The notes under the pieces: model-generated
Told to the model about the DNA's origin: nothing
Database searches by the model: none
Seen by the model: the letters and a program-made list of their open reading frames with translations, nothing else
Source: Microbaculum sp051390635
GTDB lineage: Bacteria; Pseudomonadota; Alphaproteobacteria; Rhizobiales; Tepidamorphaceae
Length of the DNA stretch: 64,000 bases
Assembly (NCBI RefSeq): GCF_051390635.1
Contig: NZ_JBPODT010000001.1
Location: forward strand, 868,001-932,000
Direction of reading: 5' to 3'
Shown: positions 24,575-34,126 of the stretch, piece after piece
How the letters are laid out: each line of letters starts with the position of its first letter
Position numbering within the stretch: the first letter of the stretch is position 1
Position numbers and translations under genes: made by a program

Positions 24575-26167
24575 CTATCGGGCCATCAGCGATGGAAGCC
24601 AGGTGGCAAGCGACGGAACGAAGGCCAGCGCGACCAGCGCCAACACCTGAAGCCCGATATAGGGCATCGCGCCGCGCCAGATCTGCATCGTCGATACGGA
24701 GGCCGGAGCCGCACTGCGCAGATAAAAGAGCGCGAAACCGAAGGGAGGCGTCAAGAACGAGGTCTGCAGGTTCATCGCGATCATCACGCTGAGCCAGACC
24801 GGATCGGCCCCCATGACGATCAGGATGGGGCAGAGGATCGGGACCAGGATGAAGATGATCTCGAGGAAATCGAGAAAGAACCCGAGGACGAATATCAGCG
24901 CCATCGTGAACAGCATCGCGCCGAGCAATCCGCCCGGCAACTGCTCCAGGAAGTGCTTGATCGTTTCCTCGCCGCCAAGCCCGCGGAAAACCAGGGTGAA
25001 GAGCGTCGCGCCCACCAGGACCGTGAATATCATCGCGGTGATGCGTCCGGACGAGAATGTGACCTCCATGAGCGCGCCCGAACGCCAGGTGACGATCAGG
25101 CTCGCGACGATGGCGGCTGCCGTTATCAGCAGCAGGACAGCGGCGACGATAATCGCGCCCTTTTCGTAGGCGCTCATCTCAAGACGGCCGATACGCATAT
25201 CGAACGCCGAAAGCATCAGAACGACGGCGAAAGCGGAAACCAGGCCGGCAGCGAGCAGATGGCGCAAGCCGGGTGCCTGCTTCCACGCGGCAAGCAGCAG
25301 CGCACCGACCGCACCGATACCCGAAGCCTCGGTGGGTGTGGCGACGCCGCCGAGAATGGAACCGAGAACGGCGACGATCAGAAACAGCGGCGCGACAACG
25401 GCACGCAGAAGAAGCTGGAGGTCCGATTCACGGGCCGCGCCCGAGCCTTCCGCCGCAGCTTCTCGCCTGGGAATGGGCGGTGCCTTTTCCGGATGACGGT
25501 AAGTGATCCACAACTGGTACACCAGATAGAGCCCGACCAGCCCGAGCCCCGGCAGCAGCGCCCCGGCAAACAGATCCGAAACGCCCACCGTGCGGCCCGT
25601 GGTGTTGCCGCTGGCCAGATTGGCCTGCTGATTGGCCAGCGTCATGAAGTCCCCGAGAAAGATCAATACGATCGACGGGGGGATGATCTGGCCCAGCGTT
25701 CCGGTCGCGCAGATCGCACCGCATGCGACGGGCGCGCTGTAGCCGTGCTTGAGCATGACAGGCAGCGCAAGCAGGCCCATCGTGACGACCGTGGCGCCAA
25801 TAATGCCCGTCGAAGCTGCCATCAGGGCCCCCACTACGGTCGTCGCAACGAGCAGACCGCCTGGTCGCTGTCCAAACAGCCGCGCCATTACCGTCAACAT
25901 GTCCTCGGCCAGACGGAACCGTTCCAGCACCAGCCCCATGAAAATGAAGAGCGGCGCCGCGACCAGCACGCTGTTTGTCAGGATGGCCCAGACACGTTGC
26001 GGGACGAAGTTTAGCTGCGCCCAGCGGAACACCTCGAGTTCGCTGCCCAACCAGGCAAAGGCGAGCGCGGATCCCGCAAGCGTGAAAGCCACGGGGAAAC
26101 CGAACATCATCAGGGCGATCGTGCTGACGAAAAGGATGAGATCGAGATGCGCTGCGACGAAGTTCAT
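24575..26167 (-). CDS. dctM: TRAP transporter large permease, DctM family, long form
   Basis: A 530-residue DctM protein, about 100 residues longer than the one at 20307. The extra length is an added hydrophobic segment (around ISFEKGAII-like EKGAIIVAAVLLLITAAAI) after a charged cytoplasmic loop rich in Arg/Glu. Landmarks are MAASTGIIGATVVTMGLLALP, GTLGQIIPPSIVLIFL and MNLQTSFLTPPFGFALFYL. It starts at ATG 26165-26167, overlapping the DctQ stop by four bases. The long form is what I associate with TRAP systems of the TakP/monocarboxylate group. Confidence 0.92.
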   Translation of the reverse strand: MNFVAAHLDLILFVSTIALMMFGFPVAFTLAGSALAFAWLGSELEVFRWAQLNFVPQRVWAILTNSVLVAAPLFIFMGLVLERFRLAEDMLTVMARLFGQRPGGLLVATTVVGALMAASTGIIGATVVTMGLLALPVMLKHGYSAPVACGAICATGTLGQIIPPSIVLIFLGDFMTLANQQANLASGNTTGRTVGVSDLFAGALLPGLGLVGLYLVYQLWITYRHPEKAPPIPRREAAAEGSGAARESDLQLLLRAVVAPLFLIVAVLGSILGGVATPTEASGIGAVGALLLAAWKQAPGLRHLLAAGLVSAFAVVLMLSAFDMRIGRLEMSAYEKGAIIVAAVLLLITAAAIVASLIVTWRSGALMEVTFSSGRITAMIFTVLVGATLFTLVFRGLGGEETIKHFLEQLPGGLLGAMLFTMALIFVLGFFLDFLEIIFILVPILCPILIVMGADPVWLSVMIAMNLQTSFLTPPFGFALFYLRSAAPASVSTMQIWRGAMPYIGLQVLALVALAFVPSLATWLPSLMAR

Positions 26168-26673
26168 TCTGATGGGTGCCGCCCGGATAGCCGCACGACG
26201 GCACGAAGAAAGAAAGCCAGGCCGGCGATGGCCAGCAGTGCGATGAAGACCAGCATCATTGTCTTGAGAAGCCACAGAAACGGCAGGCCCGAAATCTCCA
26301 TCGAGCGCTCCCCGATCGCCCAGGCGCGCCCGACATAGGGCAAAGTCCGGTCCCACATGACCCACAGGAACGGCACCAGGAGCAGGAGGCACCCGAGCAC
26401 GTCAATGAGGCCCTGGCGCCTGGGACGCGCGGCCGCATAGAGGATGTCGACCCTCACGTGCTCGTCACGCACCATCGTCCAACCGGCAACGCCTGCCATG
26501 ACGATCACGAAGCAGTAGAGCACCGCCTCGTAAAGCCAAACCGATCCATAACCGAAGACATAGCGCAGCACGGCGTTGGCGAAGACGAGCAGAAGCAACG
26601 GTATGATTGCCAATGCCGCCAGCTTTCCGGACCAGATCGCGATACGCGATGCAATCGATATGACGAAACTCAT
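26164..26673 (-). CDS. dctQ: TRAP transporter small permease, DctQ family
   Basis: A 169-residue protein with four membrane segments and the DctQ-type loop MVRDEHVRVDILYAA. The ATG at 26671-26673 is preferred over an upstream in-frame start, because the intervening stretch is basic and not membrane-like. Long-form DctM genes usually pair with DctQ proteins of this kind. The gap to the binding protein upstream is 182 bases, larger than usual within a TRAP operon and without any gene. Confidence 0.88.
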   Translation of the reverse strand: MSFVISIASRIAIWSGKLAALAIIPLLLLVFANAVLRYVFGYGSVWLYEAVLYCFVIVMAGVAGWTMVRDEHVRVDILYAAARPRRQGLIDVLGCLLLLVPFLWVMWDRTLPYVGRAWAIGERSMEISGLPFLWLLKTMMLVFIALLAIAGLAFFLRAVVRLSGRHPSE

Positions 26674-26855
26674 TGCATGGTCCCATGGAACATGCGCCAA
26701 CCTCCGCGATGGCCCGTGACGGGGTGGGTTGCGCCATGCAACACACCTCGTCACATGCGTCTGGGTCACATGGGTCTGGCCTGCGTCGCCGTCTGTTCAG
26801 CTTTCGCCGGTCCAGTCCCCCATCATTGGGTCAGTGGCATCAGGGGCTGCGAAGG

Positions 26856-27947
26856 CTAGAGCGCCGCCAACTGCCTGGCACGCGCCTGATAGAATGGGAC
26901 CTCGGTCTTGACCGAATATTCCAGAGCCTTTGGGAAATAGGCCATGTAGCTGTCGTAGACTTCCTTGCCGCGCTCGTCGACGGTCGCCAGCTCCGCGACG
27001 ACCTCGGCCGAGGTGGTCGCCAGAGCGTCGATGACGTCTTCCGGGAACGAACGAACATCCACGTTGTGGTCCTCGATCAATGTCCGGAAGAACTCTGCAT
27101 TGTAGTAGGCCCACTCACCGGTATTGATTGCGTTGGTCGCTTCGATGGCGCGGTGCACCGCTGCCTGATGCTGTGGTGACAGGCTATCCCAAACGTCGGC
27201 GTTCAGCCCGATTTCGCCAGCCGAGTTCACTTCCTGCCATCCTGGCGCATAGTAGAACTTTGTGTACTGATGTAACCCGTTGACGCTGTCCAACCAGGGC
27301 CCCTGCAACTCCGTCGCATCGATCGTCCCCGCTTGGAGGGCGGGGAAAATTTCCTGCACCGGGATCAGCACGGCGTTGGCCCCCAGGCGCCGCATCACCT
27401 CGCCGCCAAGGCCCGGCAATCGAATCGTGAGGCCACGGAAGTCGTCGAGGTTGTTCACTTCCTTGTTGAACCAGCCCGCCATCTGCAGGCCGGTCTGACC
27501 AGCCGTGAAGGGCAGGATATTGAATAGGTCGCGGAAGTGCTTCTGCTGCAGCGCCTGCCCCCCGCCATGATACATCCAGCCAAGGTGCTCGACCGCGGTA
27601 AGGCCGAATGGCACCTGAGCGAAGAACACGGAAGGCTGCCACTGGCCCGTCAGGTAAACGGGCGTCGAGTGATAGCAGTCCGCAGCGCCTGACCCGACCG
27701 CATCGAACACTTCGAAGGCCGCAACAAGCTCGCCCGCCGCGGCAACGTTCACCGTCAGCTGCCCGTCGGTCAGTTCGTTGACGATGTCTCGGAAATTGTA
27801 GGCGATCGACGCAAGCCCCGGAAAATCGTGCGGCCAGCTCATGACCATCTGCAGGGTACGCTTGCCCTGTGCGATCGCGGGCGCGGTCAGCGCAACAGGC
27901 GCTGCCGCCGCGGCGGCCGTGAGAAATTTCCTACGGTTCCAGATCAT
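26856..27947 (-). CDS. TRAP transporter solute-binding protein, TakP-like, Tat-exported
   Basis: A 363-residue binding protein. The N-terminus NRRKFLTAAAAAAPVALTAPAIA carries a twin-arginine signal. The mature part (LQMVMSWPHDFPGLASIAYNF, GSGAADCYHSTPVYLTGQ, AGWFNKEVNNLDDFRGL, ELQGPWLDSVNGLHQYTKFYY) matches the TakP/2-oxo-monocarboxylate group of TRAP binding proteins. GGAGGAGG precedes the ATG at 27945-27947. It is divergent from the P450 operon, with operator copy C between the two. Ligand inferred: a monocarboxylate, possibly the pathway substrate or a 2-oxo acid product. Confidence 0.92.
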   Translation of the reverse strand: MIWNRRKFLTAAAAAAPVALTAPAIAQGKRTLQMVMSWPHDFPGLASIAYNFRDIVNELTDGQLTVNVAAAGELVAAFEVFDAVGSGAADCYHSTPVYLTGQWQPSVFFAQVPFGLTAVEHLGWMYHGGGQALQQKHFRDLFNILPFTAGQTGLQMAGWFNKEVNNLDDFRGLTIRLPGLGGEVMRRLGANAVLIPVQEIFPALQAGTIDATELQGPWLDSVNGLHQYTKFYYAPGWQEVNSAGEIGLNADVWDSLSPQHQAAVHRAIEATNAINTGEWAYYNAEFFRTLIEDHNVDVRSFPEDVIDALATTSAEVVAELATVDERGKEVYDSYMAYFPKALEYSVKTEVPFYQARARQLAAL

Positions 27948-28055
27948 GTTGCCTCCTCCCGGTTTCTTGCCGCCCGCCCCCTGCCCTCCCGCAACAACAA
28001 GATCGAAGAAGCCGTTGGCTGCTGGACATTGACAAGAGCCAATGAGATAGTCAAG

Positions 28056-28069
28056 CAAACGATTGCTTG
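28056..28069. promoter_or_regulatory. Operator copy C, CAAAC-N4-GCTTG
   Basis: CAAAC GATT GCTTG has one mismatch to the consensus, but the wider site is itself a perfect repeat, CAAGCAA-ACGA-TTGCTTG (28052-28069). It lies in the 185-base divergent region between the TakP-like gene and the P450 operon. A perfect TTGACA (28029-28034) stands just upstream on the plus strand. Confidence 0.65.
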
Positions 28070-28132
28070 GTAATTCGCAATCGTCGACTCGTGCGTCAGG
28101 GTGCCTGCCCTGCGACGTCTGGAGGACCATCA

Positions 28133-29362
28133 ATGGCATTGACGGCATCGACAGAGCCGATCGACTTCAACCCGGCTTCGAGCGACTTTGTCCGCGACCC
28201 GTATTCGACCTTGCTAGCCTTGCAGCGCGATGACCCTGCGCACTGGAGCCCGCGCCTGAAGGCGTGGATCCTCACGCGCTATGAGGATGTCCGCAACTGC
28301 CTCTCGTCGTCGGACATGTCGGTGGATCGGATTCGTCCCTTCTATGAATCCTTGCCGGACAACGAGCGCTCCGTGCTGGCGGAGCTGATGCGGTATCTGA
28401 CCCTGTGGCTGGTCTTTCGTGATCCGCCGGAGCACACACGGCTGCGCCAGCTCATGTCGCGCGCGTTCACCGTTCGCGCTGTTCAGGCACTGAAGCCTGG
28501 CATTACGGAGTTGTGTGAGGAACTGAGCGATGCCCTGCCGCGCGGAGAGGAGTTCGATTTCGTCGACCGGTTCGCCATGCAGCTTCCAGGTCTCGTGATC
28601 ATGAACCTGCTCGGCGTGCCCCGCGAGAACATGCAAAGGCTCAAGTCCTGCTCCGATCGAATGCAGCTCTTCATCGGATCCGCGCGCAACGCGCCGGACA
28701 AGTATGAGCGCGCCGCGGAAGGCGCGCATGAGATGGCCGAATTCTTCCGCGCGCTGATCGCCGAGCGCCGCAGGGAGCCGCGCGATGACCTGATCTCGGC
28801 ATTCATCGCCGCGCGCGAAGCGGACGAAGAGATGACCGAGGACGAACTCGTCGCGGCATGCATGCTGGTGATGTTCGGGGGACACGAAACCACGACCAAC
28901 CTGCTGGCCGGCGGACTGTCCAAGTTCATCGCGAATCCCGCGGCCTGGAGGACCTTGGCCGAGGATCCGTCCCTATCGCGGCAGGCGGTCGAAGAGTGCC
29001 TCCGGCTCGACGGGCCTTCAGGGTCCATGGCGCGTGTCGTCGCGCGCGAGCACATCCTGCACGGCAAATCGTTGCGGCCGGACGACCGCGTCTTCGCGAT
29101 GATCAACGCGGCCAACCAGGATCCGGACGTCTTCGACGAGCCGCAGCGCTTCGACATACAGCGCAAGCCGAACCGTCACCTCACCTTCGGGTTCGGTCCG
29201 CATTTTTGCATGGGGGCCGCCCTCGCGCGGCTGGAGGCGGAAATCGCCTTCGCCCATCTGGCGCAGAAATTTCCGGATATCGGGATTACGCCACAGGGCG
29301 TGGAGTGGCACGCGACGATCATCATGCGCGGGCCGCGCGTCCTGCCGATCATCATCCGATGA
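28133..29362 (+). CDS. Cytochrome P450 (bacterial class I)
   Basis: A 409-residue soluble P450 of normal bacterial length. The I-helix oxygen-activation motif is GGHETT (about residues 249-254), the K-helix ExxR is E288-C-L-R291, and the haem-ligand loop FGFGPHFCMG places the thiolate at Cys359. No signal or membrane anchor is present. GGAGG seven bases ahead fixes the ATG at 28133. It is first in an operon with thiolase, acyl-CoA ligase and enoyl-CoA hydratase, ending at 33019. It probably hydroxylates a hydrocarbon-like skeleton that is later cleaved as CoA esters. The redox partners are the local ferredoxin (34742) and reductase (16063). It is regulated by operator copy C (inferred). Confidence 0.96.
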   Translation: MALTASTEPIDFNPASSDFVRDPYSTLLALQRDDPAHWSPRLKAWILTRYEDVRNCLSSSDMSVDRIRPFYESLPDNERSVLAELMRYLTLWLVFRDPPEHTRLRQLMSRAFTVRAVQALKPGITELCEELSDALPRGEEFDFVDRFAMQLPGLVIMNLLGVPRENMQRLKSCSDRMQLFIGSARNAPDKYERAAEGAHEMAEFFRALIAERRREPRDDLISAFIAAREADEEMTEDELVAACMLVMFGGHETTTNLLAGGLSKFIANPAAWRTLAEDPSLSRQAVEECLRLDGPSGSMARVVAREHILHGKSLRPDDRVFAMINAANQDPDVFDEPQRFDIQRKPNRHLTFGFGPHFCMGAALARLEAEIAFAHLAQKFPDIGITPQGVEWHATIIMRGPRVLPIIIR

Positions 29363-30579
29363 GCGACGAGTGGACGAAAGGGCGACACATGCGGCGTGAG
29401 GCTCCGGATATCGTCATCGCAGGCGGACAGCGCACCCCGTTCGGCGCGTTCAGCGGCGCCCTGAGCGGCATCGAAATGACCGATCTTGCCGCCCACGCCG
29501 CGAAGGGCTGCATGGTGGACGCCGGTGTGGACGCGGCGGCCGTGGATCACATCGTCTTCGCCACGACCGTGCCTTCCGGGCGCGACAGCCTGTTTGCGGC
29601 GCGTGTGGTGGGGCAGAAGTCCGGTCTTCCCGAATCGGCCGGAGCGCTGGGGGTGGTACGTGCCTGCGCATCGGGCCTTCAGGCTCTGATCTCCGCCGAG
29701 CAGCAGATACGTTCCGGCCATTCGGCGATCACGCTGGCCGGAGGCGCGGAAAGCTATTCGCGCGTGCCTTACGCGTCATCGGTTGTGCGCCAAGGCGCCA
29801 AACGCGGGCCCATCGAGCTGGAGGATATGCTCGACTGGGCATATCGCTGTCCGTTCAGCCAGGAATACATGGGGGAGACCGCCGAGAACCTGGCCGACGA
29901 CTATGGTTACGACCGCGCGGCCATGGATGAATGGGGCGCGATGAGCCAGCAACGTGCGATCGCGGCCCGCGACAACGGCTTTCTGGCCCGCCAGATTTTG
30001 CCGGTCGAGGTCCGCGAGCGCAGCCAGACGCGCGTCGTCGCGCATGACGAGTGCCTGCGCGCCGACGCGACGCCGCAAAAGCTCGCCAGCCTGCGCCCCG
30101 CCTTTCGCGAAGGCGGCCGTGTCACCGCCGGCAACGCATCCACGGTCAACGATGCCGCTGGTTTCGTTCTCGTGGGAGAGCGCGCCACCATCGAGGAAGC
30201 GGGCGCGAAGCCCCGCGGCCGCATCGTGGACTGGACGGTCGTCGGCGTGCCGGCGCGCATCATGGGGCACGGACCGGTGCCGGCAATCGCCAATCTCCTC
30301 GAGAAGACGGGGCGTGACGTCGGCGACATCGACTATTTCGAGATCAACGAGGCCTTCGCTGCGGTGAACATACACGCGGAACGCCAACTCGGAATTCCTC
30401 GAGACCGCCACAACCTCTATGGCGGCGGCATCAGCATCGGCCACCCGCCCGCCGTCACCGGCATCCGCATGTGCATGACCGCACTCCAGCACCTGGAGAA
30501 TACGGGCGGCAAAATCGCCATCCTGTCCATGTGTCTCGGCGCCGGCCAAGGCCTGGCGATGATGGTCGAACGCGCCTGA
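29359..30579 (+). CDS. Acetyl-CoA acyltransferase (thiolase II type)
   Basis: A 406-residue thiolase. The nucleophilic Cys103 is in VRACASGLQAL, with NEAFAAVN, SIGHPPAVTGIRM (catalytic His) and the second catalytic Cys in MCLGAGQG. GHPPAVTG differs slightly from the common GHPxGxSG, and LGAGQG from IGGGQG, so chain specificity may differ. The ATG overlaps the P450 stop by four bases (ATGA); an alternative ATG lies ten codons further in. It cleaves beta-ketoacyl-CoA intermediates of the pathway. Confidence 0.92.
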   Translation: MSDEWTKGRHMRREAPDIVIAGGQRTPFGAFSGALSGIEMTDLAAHAAKGCMVDAGVDAAAVDHIVFATTVPSGRDSLFAARVVGQKSGLPESAGALGVVRACASGLQALISAEQQIRSGHSAITLAGGAESYSRVPYASSVVRQGAKRGPIELEDMLDWAYRCPFSQEYMGETAENLADDYGYDRAAMDEWGAMSQQRAIAARDNGFLARQILPVEVRERSQTRVVAHDECLRADATPQKLASLRPAFREGGRVTAGNASTVNDAAGFVLVGERATIEEAGAKPRGRIVDWTVVGVPARIMGHGPVPAIANLLEKTGRDVGDIDYFEINEAFAAVNIHAERQLGIPRDRHNLYGGGISIGHPPAVTGIRMCMTALQHLENTGGKIAILSMCLGAGQGLAMMVERA

Positions 30580-32201
30580 TGAAAACGCTTTACGAAGCGT
30601 TGCGCATCGCCGCCGGGAGCCGGGGCGATCGGCCGTTCCTCTGCGTGCCACCGCGTCGAGGACGCGCCTATCTGCCCCACGGCGCGGAACTGAGCTTCTC
30701 GCAGATGAAGGGCTTGGTCGACCAACTCATCGCGATCTGGTCCCGGGCGGGTTGGGGACGTGGCCACCGCGTGGCTCTTGCCTTCGACAACCATCCGCTA
30801 CACGTCGCTCAGTTCCTCGCACTCAACGCCCTGGGCATCGCGCAAGTGCCGGTGAACCCGTTTTACCTCACGCATGAGATGAGTTACCTGCTTAGCCATT
30901 CTCGCAGCGACATGGTTGCCGGCCTGTCTTCAAACCGGGACCGCGTTGCCGAGGCCGGCGCGCTCGCCTTTGCCGCTCTCGACGATGCCGGAGATATCGA
31001 GGCCTTCACCGTACCGCCCGCGCCGCCGCCAGCTCTGGAGGGTAAAGCCGATTGCGACACCGACATCGCAATCATCTACACCTCCGGTACGACGTCCAGG
31101 CCGAAGGGCGTCATCATCGACAATGCGTACGCGTTTGCGGCAGGCAACTGCTACGCCGATCACGGTGGGCGGCTGACCGTCCGGGCCGGCGAGGAACGCA
31201 TTTTCGTACCCCTGCCTTTCTTCCATGTCAACGCCGGCATCAATACGATCGCCATGGCGCTTATCAAGGGCGTGTGCCTTATCGTTCCGGATCGGTTTCA
31301 TGCCGAAAGCTGGTGGGACGACCTCGCGGCCACGCGGGCGACGGCTTTCCACTATCTCGGCATCATCCCGCCAATCCTGATGAAGGCCGCGCCCTCGCCG
31401 CGCGACACGTCCCATGGCCTTCGGTTCGGGCTCGGCGCCGGCCTTGATCCGACATTGCACCGGGCATTCGAGCAGCGGTTCGGGGTTCCCATGGTGGAGG
31501 TCTGGGGCATGTCTGAAACCGGGCGCTTCCTGGCAGACTGCCATGAACCACGCCAGATCGGCACGCGTGCATTCGGCCGTCCGATCCCGGGGCATTTGGA
31601 GGCGATGGTCGTGGATGGGCACGGCCGCGAGGTCCCGCGCGGCACGCCTGGCGAACTCATCGTCCGCGCCTGTGCCACAGCTCCCCGACGAGGCTTCTTC
31701 CGAGGCTACCTGGACGACGACGCGGCCACTGAATCGGCCTGGCGCGACGGCTGGTTCTACACCGGAGACGTCGTAACCCAGGGCGAAGACGACATGCTCT
31801 GCTTCGTCGAGCGCAACAAGAACATAATACGCCGGTCCGGCGAGAACATTTCGGCGGCGGAAGTCGAGAACGCGCTGATCGATTGCGCCGAAGTCAAACA
31901 GGTCGCCGTCATTGCCGTGGCCGACGAGATGCGGGACGAGGAGGTTTTCGCCTGCGTCGTCGCCGCGGACGGCTTTTCCGCGAACGCGGAAACCGCACGC
32001 GCCATCCTGAACGGTGTCCGCGAGAGCCTCGCCTACTATAAGGTTCCAGGATGGATAGCATTCCGCGAAGAATTGCCGGTCACTGGCACGCAGAAGGTGC
32101 AGAAACACAGGCTCTACCCTGCCGGCGAAGACCCCCGGCGCGACCGGAGCGCGATCGATCTTCGTGACGTGAAGGCCGGTTTCAGAAAGAAGGCATCGTG
32201 A
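30579..32201 (+). CDS. AMP-forming acyl-CoA synthetase (ligase 2)
   Basis: A 540-residue ANL-superfamily ligase. The P-loop is YTSGTTSRPKGVII, the aromatic motif is MVEVWGMSETGRF, the hinge is WFYTGDVVTQGEDDML with NKNIIRRSGENISAAEVEN, and the C-terminal catalytic Lys is in GTQKVQKHRL. The pattern is closest to crotonobetaine/medium-chain-type ligases. Its ATG overlaps the thiolase stop by one base (TGATG). Together with ligase 1 it gives the locus two independent CoA-activation steps, perhaps for substrate and for a later acid intermediate. Confidence 0.92.
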   Translation: MKTLYEALRIAAGSRGDRPFLCVPPRRGRAYLPHGAELSFSQMKGLVDQLIAIWSRAGWGRGHRVALAFDNHPLHVAQFLALNALGIAQVPVNPFYLTHEMSYLLSHSRSDMVAGLSSNRDRVAEAGALAFAALDDAGDIEAFTVPPAPPPALEGKADCDTDIAIIYTSGTTSRPKGVIIDNAYAFAAGNCYADHGGRLTVRAGEERIFVPLPFFHVNAGINTIAMALIKGVCLIVPDRFHAESWWDDLAATRATAFHYLGIIPPILMKAAPSPRDTSHGLRFGLGAGLDPTLHRAFEQRFGVPMVEVWGMSETGRFLADCHEPRQIGTRAFGRPIPGHLEAMVVDGHGREVPRGTPGELIVRACATAPRRGFFRGYLDDDAATESAWRDGWFYTGDVVTQGEDDMLCFVERNKNIIRRSGENISAAEVENALIDCAEVKQVAVIAVADEMRDEEVFACVVAADGFSANAETARAILNGVRESLAYYKVPGWIAFREELPVTGTQKVQKHRLYPAGEDPRRDRSAIDLRDVKAGFRKKAS

Positions 32202-33019
32202 CCCTCATGGCCAGCGAAACCTCCCGCGGACGCGCCGAGCTCTTCATTGAAAACCAAATCGCCATCGTGCGGTTCTCCAGTCCCCCCGAAGGATTTATGG
32301 ACGAGGGGACGGTGAGCGATCTCGCCGCCGCCATGGACCGCATCGATAGCGATGAAAGCGTACGCGCCTGTGTCCTGACCGGCGGACAGGACGATGTCTT
32401 CATCCGGCATTTCGATGTGCGTGTGCTCGAGGCGAGATCGCGCGCTCTGAAGGCGCGCGGCAAGCAGTTCTCTCTCGACCGGCCCGTCCCTGAACCACAA
32501 CTACACGCCCTGATGCGGAGGATGGAGGAAAGCAGGCTTCCCTTCATCGCCGCCATAAACGGAACAGCCATGGGCGGCGGGTTCGAACTGTGCCTTGCCT
32601 GCGATATCCGCCTCGCGCAGTCGGGCAGCTACCCGATCGGCCTGCCGGAGGTGAACCTGGGCATCCTGCCGGGCGCCGGCGGAACGCAACGGCTATCCCG
32701 GCTGATCGGCCCGGCGCGCGCCCTGGAGCTCATGCTCTGCGGAGCGACGGTAACGCCGCAACAGGCCGCGGCACTCGGCATCGTCAACCGCTGCGTCGAC
32801 GCGCCCGTGCTTACGGAAGCGATGGCCTTGGCTCGAACGATCGCGGACAAGCCCGCGAGGGCGGTCGGTCACATCAAGCAGCTCGTACGCATGTCCGGCC
32901 TCGATGAAGCGGCGATGGCGGCCGAACGAACGCTGTTTTGCGATCTGATGGTCACCGACGAGGCAATCGAGCTGATGGCCCGGATGAACGCCGGTTCGAA
33001 CGACATTCGCAATCCGTAG
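32198..33019 (+). CDS. Enoyl-CoA hydratase/isomerase family protein
   Basis: A 273-residue crotonase-fold protein. The oxyanion-hole region is FIAAINGTAMGGGFELCLACDIR, with the first catalytic Glu in GGGFELCL and the second in GLPEVNLGILPGAGGTQRL, so it should be an active hydratase. The GTG at 32198, overlapping the ligase stop by four bases with AAGG five bases upstream, is chosen; an ATG three codons later is the alternative. It hydrates enoyl-CoA formed from the ligase product. It is the last gene of the P450 operon and ends six bases before the convergent MDR gene. Confidence 0.92.
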   Translation: MTLMASETSRGRAELFIENQIAIVRFSSPPEGFMDEGTVSDLAAAMDRIDSDESVRACVLTGGQDDVFIRHFDVRVLEARSRALKARGKQFSLDRPVPEPQLHALMRRMEESRLPFIAAINGTAMGGGFELCLACDIRLAQSGSYPIGLPEVNLGILPGAGGTQRLSRLIGPARALELMLCGATVTPQQAAALGIVNRCVDAPVLTEAMALARTIADKPARAVGHIKQLVRMSGLDEAAMAAERTLFCDLMVTDEAIELMARMNAGSNDIRNP

Positions 33020-33025
33020 CGAAAA

Positions 33026-34015
33026 TCAGAGGTCCTGATAGCGTCGGCTCGTCAACAGGATCTTGCCGTCGCGCGAGGAAGCCGCGTGCGCGAGCGCCTT
33101 TTCGAATTCCTGCAGCGGGTAGCGGGCCTCGACCCGCGCGCCGACCTCTCCCTTCCCCAAGAGGCCGACCAGCCTGGAATAGACGGAGTTCACGTGCGTC
33201 GGCGTGCTTTCCGTGAACCACCGCGCCAGCCAGAACCCCCGCAGCGAGACGTTTCGAAAGACGAGGTCATGCGCATCGATCTGCGGGGCTTCACTCGAGA
33301 GCAGACCATACGTGACGATAGTGCCCCCATCGGCCACCGCCGCGCCAAGACGGGCCGTATGGCGTCCGCCGATCGCATCGAGCGCCAGGCGGACATTCCC
33401 GCCCTGCGGCAATTGAAAAGACGTCGTCCCGTCGTTGACGATCGCAAGGTCACAACCGAGTGCTCTGACGGTTTCGGCCGCTTGCTGCCGCCTCACGACG
33501 GCTGCGGTGCGCAGGCCGCGCGCTTTCGCTAGCTTGATCACATTCTGGCCGACGGCGGAATTCGCGGCATTGAGCAACACCCAGTCCCCGTCTGAAAGCG
33601 CGACCATCTCCTCCAGCATGACCAGGGCTGTCGCCGGATTTGCCTTCAGCATGGCCGCCTGATCGATGTCGGTTCCCTCGGGAAGCACGATCAGCGAGCG
33701 CGCATCGCATACGATCCGCTCGCGCCAGGCGCCGAGCCCCATAGGAATGACGAGATCGCCCACCGCGCAGCTCGCCACATCGTCCGCGACCGCCGACACG
33801 ATGCCGACGCATTCCGAACCCGGCACATATCTGCGCTTCGGCTTGACGCCATAGCGCCCTTCCAATGTCAGCAGATCGGCCGGATTGATCGTCGCCGCAA
33901 GCACGTCGATCCGCACCTGCCCCGACTTCAGGGCGCCATCGTCGTGGCGGGTCGTGAGTTCGGCCACCATGTCACGAGCCGGGTCAACCTCGATGGCGTG
34001 ATACGTTTCAGGCAT
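33026..34015 (-). CDS. MDR-family oxidoreductase, enoyl-thioester reductase-like
   Basis: A 329-residue zinc-independent medium-chain reductase. The N-terminal GroES-like half contains NPADLLTLEGRYG and VPGSECVGIV; the nucleotide-binding half contains LLNAANSAVGQNVIKLA, the AxxxxGxxxI pattern of NADPH-dependent 2-enoyl-thioester reductases (MECR/ETR). It probably removes an unwanted double bond or reduces a quinone. AGGGG precedes the ATG at 34013-34015. It is divergent from the TetR gene with operator copy D between, so it should be a direct target of that regulator. Confidence 0.88.
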   Translation of the reverse strand: MPETYHAIEVDPARDMVAELTTRHDDGALKSGQVRIDVLAATINPADLLTLEGRYGVKPKRRYVPGSECVGIVSAVADDVASCAVGDLVIPMGLGAWRERIVCDARSLIVLPEGTDIDQAAMLKANPATALVMLEEMVALSDGDWVLLNAANSAVGQNVIKLAKARGLRTAAVVRRQQAAETVRALGCDLAIVNDGTTSFQLPQGGNVRLALDAIGGRHTARLGAAVADGGTIVTYGLLSSEAPQIDAHDLVFRNVSLRGFWLARWFTESTPTHVNSVYSRLVGLLGKGEVGARVEARYPLQEFEKALAHAASSRDGKILLTSRRYQDL

Positions 34016-34049
34016 GCGGTTACCCCTGTGCCCCTGCTGGAAATGGAAG

Positions 34050-34063
34050 CAAACGATAGTTTG
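34050..34063. promoter_or_regulatory. Operator copy D, CAAAC-N4-GTTTG
   Basis: CAAAC GATA GTTTG, extended by flanking G and C to a perfect 6+6 inverted repeat (34049-34064), lies midway between the divergent MDR gene and the tetR-type gene. This is the expected position for autoregulation. Confidence 0.75.
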
Positions 34064-34126
34064 CCATTACAGTAAGCTGTGTTACCACGGTCGGCGTTTT
34101 ATGGTTCCGCCGGAGATGGTGCAGTC

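Noticed and set aside
17293..33019. Calling the locus a steroid or camphor degradation cluster
   Set aside because: P450, SCP-x-type thiolase, HSD10-like SDR and putidaredoxin system each occur in such clusters, but ring-cleavage genes of the steroid pathway and the camphor lactonising oxygenases are absent, so naming a substrate would be a guess.
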